Shown here one piece after another: positions 33,988-44,663 of a DNA stretch of 64,000 nt. A program made the translations under genes and the position numbers. Every line of letters begins with the position of its first letter. The stretch's first letter is position 1. The stretch covers positions 124,001-188,000 of the forward strand of contig JAKIXB010000004.1 of NCBI GenBank assembly GCA_021642125.1, in the 5' to 3' direction. The notes below the pieces were generated by a model that worked only from the letters and a program-made list of their open reading frames with translations, was not told where the DNA came from and did not search any database. The DNA is from Nothophoma quercina (taxonomy: Eukaryota; Ascomycota; Dothideomycetes; Pleosporales; Didymellaceae).

Positions 33988-36360
33988 ATGGCGAACGAAG
34001 AGCAGCGAAAAGCGTTTGCAGCATACATGGGCGGTAGCAGCGGCTCAACAGCCAGTGCTGGGCAGCCAATACCACAATATCCAGGCTCAGTCGCAAACCC
34101 TGCTAGTCAGTATCTTTTCAACGTGTAAGTGCTTAGCTACAACATTACCATTTGCATGCTACATGAAGCTGACACAGCGCAGAAGGCGTCCTCGCTCTTT
34201 CGACAACTAGGTTGCACTCCAGCAGCTACTGACAGTCGATGCAGCAATTTCCTGGCCTTGGGGTGCCGCCAGCAGCGCCGACACCTCCGCCCGCGGCAGC
34301 CAATTCCGTCGTTTCGTATCAAGGGTATCAAGGGTACCAAGGTGACTTTGCACCGCAGGGTGCTTTTGGTCAGGCCGGGTATGTGCTTCAGTTGGCATAT
34401 ATTTGTGCCAGTAATGTCGCCTTTCTGCCATTGACTAACAGTTTCTTCGAATAGCTTTTCGCAGCGCCCTCCGCCTCTCGGGCATGGTCAAGGTCAGGGT
34501 CAGAATCAGTCAGAAGACATTCGATCCACGCCAGCACCCCTAGCACCTCCCGGCTATGCCCAGCTTCCACGCGACTATACTAGCGGACCACCTCCACCAC
34601 CTGGATACAACGTCGGTTGGCAGTATACAAATCCAAACGCACTGCGAAGTGCGCGTGCAAGCCTGATTGGACCCGCTTCCAGTATCATGGCGCCCTCACA
34701 ACGCAACGTGCCTGATGTCGCACGATCAAAGGACAAGAGTACGGATGAATATTTTTCATATCATTACCAGTCAGGCGTGGATGCATCACCACAAGTGGAG
34801 GAACAGACAGTACCAGTTTTACTGTGTCATACTTGCAGCGTGTGCGGGCAGATGCGATCTGCAGGCTACCATCGAAACCATCCCGTCATTCCAGGCAAGC
34901 CGATTATTACTACAGCTTGTCGAAAATGTAAGAAGCGCACCAGTCATAGTGCTCGCTCAAGAGCGACTAGCTACACACGGGTTCGTACGTGCACTGCCGA
35001 TGAGCCCTGCAATTGGCCTAGAGAGCCTGTCCAAGTTGGCATCAATCGCAGCGAGCGGAGAGGCCGGCGTAGGGATCGCGATGAGATTTATGCGTCCTGG
35101 AAGACCGACCACCTCCAACCCCGCATTATCAAGGAGGGTTCGAGTCGCGCCAACATTGGGCTCCGAACACTGCAGCGCAGCCCACCGCGCAGTTACAGAA
35201 GCGAGACGAGGGTGAGAGTATCATCATTAAGCCCTGGACGTTCGAGGTATGACGGTATCTTGCCGCCGTCAGATGTTGTTCGCATGAGACCAGATCAGCC
35301 ATACCCTGTTTCTGACGAGGTATGGCCTCCGCCTGACGTCGTCCGTACTCACTCGTACAGGAAGCAAAGCCCACCTCGTCCGAGCCCTCGTATCGTCGAG
35401 CTGAGTCCTTCACCCCCACCAGCACGCTCGAGGACCTCCAGGGTCAGCTATCGGGGGAAGTCAGAAGAGCGCCGACCGAGAAGCCCGGTGCGGCGTAGCG
35501 AGACTCGCGTACGCGTAGACTCGCGTCCTCGGTCATATCGAACGGTGATTCCGGATCATCGAGTCTTCTCGCAATCTGATGAAACTTCAACAAACGATGC
35601 CGACTCAGAGACGGTCAGCCGAGGCATTCTCAAGCCGGCTGACACGACATACGAGACATCGTACAGACGAAGGACCAATCTTCGTGATAGCCAGCAAAGC
35701 ACAAATGTGGAGATTGGTGGCTCACGTGTCCAATTTGCTCCAGAGGGACAGGAAGAACCTCAGCGCGACAGACACGACTACCAGGGATATGAGCAGTTGC
35801 GGTACGAGAGCCGTCGCTACGTGGACAGTCCTGCTTCGCCTCCGATCGATCGCATGGAAAGGCTGCATATACGTCGTTCACCACCTTCTCCTCAACACGA
35901 TTATGAAGAGCTTTGCATCGACCGTGCCCGCCGTATCTCACCTTCGCCCCCAGAAAGACGTGAGGAGGTAGTCAGAATAAGGCACGTCAGCGTCAGCCCA
36001 CCAGCACCGCATGAACGCACGCTTCGATCCCCGACATTGCCTCCGTCGAATCAGCAGTCGATACACGCTGGATACCGACATGTTTCTCGTACGAAGTTTA
36101 TTGAACGTGCCCGTTCTCTAATACCTCCACCAAGTCGAAAGCAGGTCAGCTCCGAGGACGACGTTACTGACTCTGAGGATGATGATCGCGGCCGGCTGAT
36201 CGAGATGAGAAGCTGGAAAGGGATCGATGAGAATGGTCAGCCAGCTACTTTTGTTGAAGAGAGAAGGAAACTCAGAACGATAGAGTCAGGAAGTGCAGGT
36301 GGTTTGGAATTCAGACCGCTGACTGAGAGATTGGCTGCAAGAAGCTGGCGGGAAGTGTGA
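33988..36360 (+). CDS. Arginine/serine-rich protein with a CxxC cluster, function unknown
   Basis: Likely exons are 33988-34122, 34236-34378 and 34455-36360, giving 727 residues. The N-terminal 100 residues are Q/G/P/Y-rich (YQGYQGYQGDFAPQG). A cysteine cluster follows (CHTCSVCGQ, then CRKCKK about 30 residues later) that could bind zinc. The remaining 450 residues are full of R, S, P and E with many SP and RS steps (RSPPSPQHDYEE, RRSETRVRV), as in RNA-processing or other disordered nuclear proteins. I do not recognise a named family. The first splice is uncertain: the consensus GTAAGT at 34125 breaks the frame, while GTGTAA two bases earlier keeps it. Translation could instead begin at 34239. 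Confidence 0.65.
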
Positions 36361-36687
36361 CGTCCCGAAATATTGCATGGGCTTGAGAACAATCTTGCGG
36401 GAGGCCATCACCATCTTCTTGGGGTCGCTGAGGAGAAGGTCTGTGTGAATTGTTTTTCTCCTCTTTTCTTTTGTGTTTCATTACCTCTCATCAACTCTTC
36501 CAAATGCACCTTCATATTTGCGTCTTTATTTGTTCTCGAAAGGTGTCTGGATTGAGCGGGAGTGTCTTAGTTCGTCCCCAAGGAGTTCGACGACCCGAAG
36601 CTCGGTAGTCCTCGACTACCTCTGCACCCGCGTGCCGAAAAACAATGTCCCTTCTCAATTCATTCGGATGTAGGGACCCCGCACACT
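36361..36687. other. 3' flank of the RS-rich gene
   Basis: A 327-base spacer before the broken glucanase, with a T-rich part around 36450-36540. No gene seen. Confidence 0.35.
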
Positions 36688-37864
36688 ATGGCGCCAGCTG
36701 CTTTCACCCTCAGTGCTGGTCTCCTCGTTCCGGGCTCCTGTCTCCAGCTGCCTCGACTGGACCTGCGATCAAACGCCAGAGTAGCTGTATCAACTGGAAG
36801 TCCTTCAAAGCTACCGGTGTCAACTTTGGCGGCTGGCTCTAGCAAGAAGCTGGGGTCGATTCTGCTTTCTGGAGCCAGAACTGCGCCAGCAAAACCAACG
36901 AACGGACCTGCTGCGCCCGCCTAGACAGTAAGTGTGGCCCAGTGCTCGAGCGACGTTACGCAACTTTCATCACACCTACCGATATAGACACGCTAGCGGC
37001 GTTAGTGTGCTGAGAATACCAACTACCTACGCTGCCTGGGTCAAGGTTCCTGGTTCGCAACTCTACTCCGGAAACCGGGCTTCCTTCCTGAAGAGCATTG
37101 CCAACTATGCAATTGACAAGTACAAAATTCATATCAACCTTGACATTCACGTCCTTCCTGGTGGTGCCAACGGCATGGACTTCGGTGGAGCGGAAGGTCA
37201 CATCGATTGGTTCACCAACAACACCACCCTCATGTATTCCCTCCGAGCAGTTGGTGCAGCACTATCCTTCATTCAGACCTCGGGACCACCACAGTCATAC
37301 ACCCTCGCACCCATCAACGAGCCAGTAGACAGCCAAGACTTCAGTACCTTCGGCACTCCCGCAGCCCTAATCGAGAACGGCGCTGCCTGGGTGCGGAAGT
37401 ACATCCAGTCCGTCATCATGAAAGTCCGAACCGTCGATCCTGAAATCTCGATCATGTCCCAAGGCAGCTCCAAAGGCGAACCTTACTGGTCGCCCTCTTT
37501 CTCTTCATCAACGAACCTCGGCTTTAACGTCCACAACTACTACTTCGCTTACCGTCTGACAGAGTCCGACACCGATTCTGCGGTTGTTTGTAACGATGCC
37601 AAGTTGAGCGCGGTGGGTGGCAAGGTTCCGGTCTTTGTTGGCGGGTGGAGTGTCCAGACTGCGAGTGACAGTAAGTTTGCGAATAGAGAGAATAACCTCA
37701 ACACAGGGTTGTTTGCGTTTGGAAAGTGTACGCAAAGCAGTGCGTACTGGATTGCGAAGCTTAGTGGGGACATGAAGGTTGATGGTGGGATTGGGGGACG
37801 TTCGTGGATTTGGGCTATGTTAACGCAAGGGAGGGGGCGAGGTGTTGTGCCCGAGCGGGTGTGA
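36688..37864 (+). pseudogene. Broken GH5 exo-beta-1,3-glucanase
   Basis: The sequence clearly derives from a secreted GH5 glucan 1,3-beta-glucosidase. The parts lie in three frames. A signal-peptide-like start at 36688 (MAPAAFTLSAGLLVPGSC) is in one frame. The mature start (CINWKSFKATGVNFGGWL, ending near 36840) is in a second frame and runs into a TAG. Behind the TAG that frame continues (WSQNCASKTNERTCC, CGPVLERRYATFITPTDI) until about 36990. From there a third frame resumes (VLRIPTTYAAWVKVPGSQLY) and runs to a stop at 37864. The acid/base region is kept (APINEP, near 37318). The nucleophile region reads FVGGWSVQ (37630-37653), where the family has a glutamate before the tryptophan. No introns of credible length repair these breaks. 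I infer a non-functional gene. The usual role is trimming of cell-wall beta-1,3-glucan. Confidence 0.85.
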
Positions 37865-38852
37865 GGTCCGATGGGGGCAGGCATGAGAGAGAAAAGTACA
37901 ACTGACGCTCAGCTGGCTTTGAATTGCATACATAATTGGGTTTGACAGTGGAGAAACACGGCATTCCCCCAGAATTGCCTCTTTAAACTTAAAATGCAAA
38001 TTTCCTTTTACTTGGGCAGGTGATTTTGCTGGCACACAATAGTAGAAACATGCCTCGAACGGAGTTCCAGGCTCTTTGTCGAATCCCGATGCTGTTCTGT
38101 CTCTTCAAAACATGAGTATCACCTGTGCAAGCCCTGCATGATGAGGACCTAAATCCGGAAGGGCCAGGGCTGCTCGAGCTCGATTGCAGGCAAGTGGGCA
38201 AGAGACGACGCAGGCTCTTCCTGCCATTACGTCGCTCCAGGTAGAAGTGCACCAGCACGGAGGTCGCTACTAGAGTCAATGCGAAAACTTCTTAGCACCC
38301 TCATAACACATGCACAGCTCGCCTAAATTCAACTGTATTAGCTAGCACTTGTCTCAAGCATCATTCAGCTGATCGCACCTTAGTATCGATGTTTTGTCGC
38401 TGTGCCAGGCCAGTGACGCTCAAGCGTAGCTTGCGGTTCGAGGTGAGCATGCTGTAGTCTTCAGAACACATATAGAAGACTCAAGCTTGGTTCGGCCCCT
38501 GATTAGCTGTTTCCTTTTTATGGTTGACTGCTGCCGCAAACCTTGGTACATTGCTGAGTCACTGCTTGTTCTTGTTTTGAGAGTCGCAGTTGCTCAAAAC
38601 TGACATACAGTACCTGGAAGTGCACCGACAACATGGCATCGATTCACCGTTACATACTAATCCTCATGCCTCGTCCACGCCAGAAGGATGGCATATGCCA
38701 GACTAGACGCAAGGGCCCAACACGCACCAACACACAAGGCGGGGTGAGTATACTGGCGAACGGCATACTTGATGCTACTCCAACTGGACGTTACCTGGAG
38801 ATGTGAGTCTGCCTTAACGACCCCGGGATAGAACTGACGAGGACTGCGCAGT
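37865..38852. other. Intergenic region
   Basis: About 1 kb with no supported gene. A minus-strand open frame enters from the right (38657-39094) and has one hydrophobic segment near its end, but it lacks an ATG start and a recognisable domain. Confidence 0.4.
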
Positions 38853-39589
38853 GCCACAAGAAACGCTAAAAGCTCGCCTTTGCTACAACTCCCTCGCAAA
38901 ACCCGCAACATGATCTGGAGACCTGTGTTGGTTTCAAGTCTTGATGTTCCGGATCGCGAACGGCTGAAATATAGGAGCGAGGTATACGTGCGAGACCGCA
39001 ACCCATATAATCCAGGTGTCTGGTGACATCTGAGCATCGTGGAGGTATGCAGGCAGACATATGCGGAGACAGCAGTGCTGCCTTCTGCAATCAATTAGGT
39101 TCCTGTGAACACTAAGAAGGATACAAAACGGCTCATGCAATTGCTACCCGGGCAAAGAGATGCGATCACAGATGTATATGATTTAAATCATGATCCGGAT
39201 CTACGCAAAGAGATTACTTTGCCTATACATCGCATTCGCCGTCTCAAGACCGTGTGTGTTGAATTCATGCTTGTCCCATGGATAGAAGAGTGGCTTTGTT
39301 TGGGTGGAGAGCAGGCTATCATCGGAAAGATCAGAGCAAGGACCGATATTGCTGACCTCGAGGTCGAGGCCTGCACATGGAACATGGATGGTTGGGTAGG
39401 TATTTGAGGTCTCTCGGAACAATTGAGCATTATATACTCTAGGCGGCCGAAGAGATGCGTCTAGAGGCTTGCGTGCGGACTATTCGGAATACCTCAAAAA
39501 CATCGAATGTTGAGCTGGTCCCAGGCTCTTTCGACCAGCGCGACAGATTTGGCCTACGGGCCGGCGGCGGACATGACCAAGCGTTTTAA
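38853..39589 (+). pseudogene. Decayed or unresolved small gene (F-box-like N-terminus)
   Basis: Three coding-like pieces share one frame. Piece one (38853-39023) encodes SPLLQLPRKTRNMIWRPVLV and EVYVRDRNPYNPG, which resembles the start of common fungal F-box-like/2EXR proteins. Piece two (39099-39395) encodes ITLPIHRIRRLKTVCVEFML and WIEEWLCLGGEQ. Piece three (39443-39589) continues it after a 47-nt intron with a GTAGGT donor (AAEEMRLEACVRTIRN). A stop at 39024 separates pieces one and two; only a weak donor (GTCTGG at 39018) would bypass it in frame. No ATG-containing first exon could be found, because a TGA at 38835 closes the frame upstream. Either the gene has decayed or its 5' end is not resolvable by eye. 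Confidence 0.35.
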
Positions 39590-39839
39590 GATCGTCCATG
39601 TCGCAGACACATTGTTGATGATAGGGGATAAGGATCGCTTCAAGGACGACGAGATGCCCTTGCGGCTAACTAGAGTACTAAGACCAAAACGCACAAGTGA
39701 ATCCTTATCTTATCTCTATACGTCACGCGAAGTTGCATTAGTGACGCGACAATAGCCGCAAGGGACCCATATCATTCAGTTGTACTCCGCAGAATGGTTC
39801 CTGCGGGATTTCCATCAGTTCTGCTCTGCGTCTGCCATC

Positions 39840-42122
39840 ATGTGTGGTATCAGCTGCATCATCAGCCTCGATCGCGGTCAGGGACACGCGACAAGCTGTC
39901 TCGATGATTCAAAGACGTTGGCAAAGCAATTGGACAATAGCCTTGAGCTGATCAAGCATCGCGGCCCTGATTCGAGAGGCCAATGGATCAGCCCTGACAA
40001 CAAAGTTGGTACTCTATCCTTGCAACCTCCTACAGACCTTGCAACACCGCCGTTTACTATATCCAAAATCTGCTGACACTCAGTCTAGCTTTCGGACACG
40101 TGAGACTGGCCATTAATGATCTTTCACCCGATGGTGCTCAGCCTTTCCATGACGAGGACGACAACGTGCATGCCGTAGTGAACGGCGAGCTTTACGACCA
40201 CGAGGCTATACGTGCATCATTGGTCGAAAAGACCGACTACAAGTTCAAGAGCCGCAGTGACTGCGAGATTGTGATCGCCTTGTACAAGTACTATGGACTG
40301 TCCTTCCTCAGCAAACTTCGTGGAGAGTTTGCGCTGTGCATCTATGATGCTCGCACGCAGCTTTTCATTGCAGCAAGAGATCGCTATGGCATCAAGCCGC
40401 TATTCTACACGTTTGTGGACAACAAGCTGTTGGTCGCGGCTGAAGCCAAGGCATTCTTGCCGCTTGGGTGGAAGCCAGAGTGGGATGTTGCAAGTCTGAA
40501 AGAGGCAGGATGGAACCACGACGCTCGCACCATCTTCAAAGATGTCAGAAAAGTAAAAGCACGGCAATACGTGGATGAGTGGTGGTACTAATTATCTCAG
40601 GTTCGTCCAGGGCACTATATTACCTGTCAGTCCTTTGGCAATATCGAGTCGCGACCGTACTGGGATATCGAGTATCCACCCAAGGTAGAAATTTCCGCTA
40701 GTTGAGGGTACGGTGACTGATACGATTTAGACTCTTAAAGAGCTGCGATCAGACCAAGAGATGATCGAGGGCGTCAGAGAGCAGATGCTTGACGCCATCC
40801 GCGTGCGTCTTCGAGCCGATGTTCCAGTCGGTGTCTACTTGAGCGGCGGCATTGACTCTTCTGTCATTGCTGGTATGGTTACCCACCTTGTGAAAGAGCA
40901 AGGTGAGCGGATGGGCAATGATAAAGAGACAGAGCGTGTGAGTTGCTTCAGTATCGCTTTCGATGAGGACAGTGGCTTCGACGAATCTGCGATCGCGAAC
41001 AGGACGGCCGACCACCTCGGTGTGAAGTACTACAAGAAGCACATGAACGAAGCGGAGCTTGCTTCCCGCTTCGAAGACGCTACCTGGCATTGTGAGCATC
41101 ACAATCCTGACCTCAACTACGTTGGAAAGTACGCCCTATCCGAAGTTCCGGACGAGCTTGGCTTCAAGGTTGTCTTGACCGGTGAAGGCGCCGATGAACA
41201 GTTTGGAGGCTACCCGATGTATCTTCCCGATTACTTGCGTGAGCCAGATCTGGCATATCCGTCCAATCCACTGCCTGAAGATGTGCGCAAGGAACAGTGC
41301 GTCAGGACTGATGAAGAGGCAAGCGCATACTACGAATCAATCGGCGCAGACGGCGCCAACCGCGGACCATCATTACCGCGACGGATGCTCAACGATATTA
41401 CGACTGTCTCTTCAATGACAGCGTTTTCTGCCGACACGCTTTTTGCGGACTGGACCGATGGCTACGGTGCGTGCGACCCGCAGCTTACCATTGCCAACAA
41501 CGTAGATGGTCGCATCAGAGATGTCATGATGGACAATTGGCATCCCCTTCACACAGCGTTATATGTATGGCAGAAAGGCCATCTTTCTAACATCTTTCTT
41601 TCGTGTTTGGGTGATAGGACTGAGATGGCACATTCGATCGAGGCTCGAACTCCGTTTTTAGACCATCACCTGACGGAGTACGTCAACGGGCTACCGCCAA
41701 GTGTCAAGATCAGGTGGGATGCGGCAGAAAAGAGGTTTGTGGAGAAGTGGATCTTGCGGGAAGCAAGCAAGCCCTTCATCACTGCGGAGCTGTACAAGAG
41801 GAAGAAGCATGTAAGTCTTTGAGTTAATCATCATTTGCAGATGCTTGTAGAAAGTACTGACGACTAACAGCCGTACTCTGCTCCGACGACATATCCAGAA
41901 GATGGCCCTCTGCAAAAGCTGCTCACCAAGTTGCTTACCAAGGACAAGGTTGAACAGCTTGGCTTCATTGCTTGGGATAAGGTCCAGGGTCTTGTTGACA
42001 AGGCTTTCAGGCAGAAAGATGCGAATGCGATGCGCTTCGCTTTCACGATCGCTCAGTGGGTAGTTATCGGGGAGCGATTCCAGATCAAGAAAGCCGGGCC
42101 GCATCTGGCTGAGCGCCCATGA
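39840..42122 (+). CDS. Asparagine synthetase, glutamine-hydrolysing (AsnB type)
   Basis: Exons 39840-40008, 40089-40552, 40601-40684, 40731-41810 and 41871-42122 give 682 residues. Cys2 after the initiator Met (MCGISCIISL) is the glutaminase nucleophile. KHRGPDSRG, VNGELYDHE and the SRSDCE motif complete the N-terminal glutamine amidotransferase domain. The synthetase domain has the ATP-pyrophosphatase loop YLSGGIDSSV near residue 280 and the FSIAFDEDSGFDES and GEGADEQFGG motifs, so both active sites look intact. The reaction is aspartate + glutamine + ATP to asparagine, or amidation of another carboxylate. At 682 residues it is longer than the usual fungal Asn1 (about 570-580) and may be a paralog with another substrate; this is inference. 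Two flavin oxygenases follow directly. Confidence 0.92.
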
Positions 42123-42569
42123 GTGTAAAGAACAACGACCTATACAAAGATTTGTACCATTGGTGAGCATTGGTCTTAGCTGCACTGTTATGGATTCGTT
42201 CCTGTGCTCCCTTCGCCATGCTGAACATTCACATACTACACCTCATACCCTGACCCTGCATGATGAAACCTCAGGAAGCATATGCCAAGCTAGGACAAGT
42301 GTGATCCACTGAAGCTTGTTGTCTCAGCACGGAAGCGCTAGGATCGCTGGAGGGATATCTTTGATCTCTCGTTGGTTGAACCTCAAGATGATCAGGCCTC
42401 CATTTGATCCCACCAACCGGCTATCGTCACTGGCTCACGTCAGCCATCGTGACAATTACTTCGCATATAACACTGACATGCACTTGCTTTGGGGACGCGT
42501 TGTCTGCATTACTCAACCTTACACACGCACTGTATGTTACGCGTCGCAAGAGTGCGCAAGATCACCAGG
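42123..42569. promoter_or_regulatory. Spacer between asparagine synthetase and FMO
   Basis: 447 bases between two genes on the same strand, holding the 3' end of one and the promoter of the next. Nothing else is seen. Confidence 0.4.
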
Positions 42570-44251
42570 ATGAGCCAGCCAACACTAGAAACCGTGGCTG
42601 TGATCGGTGCAGGTCTGTAATGGACACGTCCCTTGATCAGCAAGTATCGCTTACAACTTGCACAGGAGCATGCGGTGTCTCTATGCTAAAGACCTTGAGT
42701 GAAGATGGCTTCAAGGTAACCTGCTTCGAGCAACGAAAGCGAGTTGGTGGTCTTTGGGCGTATACTGACGATATAACAATGACTTCAGCGCTTCCGTCGA
42801 CACGTGCACTCATCAGCAAGTACACATGTGGCATGACTGACTTCCCCATGCCGGAAAAGTACCCGAGCCATCTGTCGACTGATGAGTTCCAGGAGTACAT
42901 CGAGTCGTATGCGCGGCACTTTGACTTGCTGAAAGACATTGTGTTCGGCGCATCGGTACAGCGCGCCATCCGGAACCAGGCCGACACGAAATGGAACCTC
43001 GAGATACTGGTCAATGGCGAGCAGCAAACACATGAGTTTGAAAAAGTCGTCTTCTGTCATGGGTATCAGACGCAAGCAGTCATGCCTACTTTCGAAGGCA
43101 AGGAGCTGTTCGAAGGCCGGCTCATGCATGCACAGCAATTCAGATCCACTAAGGGCCTGGAAGGAAAGAACGTTGTGGTTGTTGGAATGTCCAGCAGCGC
43201 TTCAGACATTATCAACAACGTCATACCCATCGCATCGAAAGTCTACATGTCACATCGAAGAGGAGGTTATGTCTTTCCCACATGGCGTAAAGGCGTGCCG
43301 GGAGATCTTATGGTCACTTGGCGACGCAGGCAGATCAGTGCGTTCATGCAACGCTACCTGCCAGGGGTCTACAAATGGAGCACAGATACAGCGCTGCAAC
43401 TCTTCATGCGCAGTCACTGGGGTAAGCTGGACCCTGAATGGCGCATATTACCCTCACCTTCGATCACACTGTCCCTGCCTGGAGCGTCCAATAGCCTGAT
43501 CCCTTTACTACGCGAAGGCAAGATCACATCGGTTCATGGCATCAAGCGCTTCACCGGTCCTCACTCTTTGGAGTTCAACGACGGTACCGTACTCGAAGAC
43601 ATAGGTGCCGTGATATGTGCAACCGGGTACACTGCGAATCTTGGTGTTGCGCCTTTCCTCGAGCAGAGTCGACCAGCCGACTACGGTGGGCCCGATCTCC
43701 CTAGGCTCTGGATGAACGTCTTTCCGCCGCAGTATGCCGACTCCATGGCTTTGCTGTGCCATTCCGCTTACGGCAAGAATAACGGCTTCTCTTTCAATGA
43801 CGTGCAGTCTATGGCTGTCTCGAATATTTTCCGGCACATCCACCGACTACCCCCCAAGCCCGACATGAACAAGTGGGTCGATGCTCACCACGAGTGGCTT
43901 GCAACTCAGTACCGCCAGGAGCCCATGGGTTTTGAGGCGTCTGCAGTGAAGACCTGGGAGTTCCAACAATTTTTGCACGATGTAGCAGGTACAGGCATGG
44001 AGAACCTTGGTTGGGGTTGGAAAGGCTGGAAGTTCTTCTTTCAAGATCCAAAGATGTCGTGGATGATGAACAACGGTGTCGAGACAGCGCATGCATTCAG
44101 ATACTTTGAAACGGGAAAGAGACGCACGTGGCCTGGCGCCAGAGACGCTATCATCAAGGCGAACGAGGCGGTCAAAGTATTCCCAGTGAAAGATGAGAAC
44201 AAGGCGATTGAGGTGGGTGCGTTCGTCGTAGAACGTCATACTGCGAAATAG
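42570..44251 (+). CDS. Flavin-containing monooxygenase (FMO-like)
   Basis: Exons 42570-42612 and 42666-44251 give 542 residues. The FAD-binding Rossmann motif is formed across the 53-nt intron (VAVIGAGACGVSMLKTL), which supports that junction. FEQRKRVGGLW follows as the second part of the FAD site. The NADPH site is VVVVGMSSSASDIINNV near residue 200, a G-x-S-x-S variant of the usual GxGxxG. An ATG motif near the end of the second domain (GAVICATGYTANL) is also typical. Enzymes of this class oxygenate nitrogen or sulfur atoms of small molecules, or carry out Baeyer-Villiger reactions. The substrate is unknown. The position between an asparagine synthetase and another FAD oxidoreductase suggests, but does not prove, a joint pathway. 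Confidence 0.88.
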
Positions 44252-44663
44252 TGTAAGTTGCATATTGCAAATTATACTACAGAGAATTTGGATACCTCCA
44301 GGACTTGTTTTTATTTGCTCGATAGTGACATAACGCCGTACGATAGATGAGGGTGAGGAACATACGCGTGTCAAACCCGTCTTGCACCTAGCACACTTCA
44401 TCTCGCACCTGCCTCAGCAAAACCTCTCCACACCCTCAACACAATGCGCCATTCACCTGAGACTTACCCAAGGGCATCCAAATCCAAGACTGAAACAAAG
44501 CAGGTCTTAGGAGTCACTTCACGATCATGTATATAGCAAGCAAGCGCTAGGTCTGCACAACGTGCCTTCCGTGAATTGACTGAATGCTTGGGATAACGAA
44601 CCATCGAGCAGTGTCTTTGTTCTATCGAGACCTAGGCATGGTATGCACCTTCCCAAATGATGG
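44252..44663. other. Convergent 3' intergenic region
   Basis: 412 bases between the tail-to-tail FMO (+) and FAD oxidoreductase (-) genes. No gene or clear terminator motif is visible. Confidence 0.4.

Noticed and set aside
37098..37328. Frames in other phases inside the glucanase
   Set aside because: Shadows of the glucanase sequence; they do not carry GH5 motifs.
38657..39094. 145-codon minus-strand frame with a hydrophobic end
   Set aside because: Begins with a non-ATG codon, has no homology I can see and overlaps the better supported plus-strand pieces.
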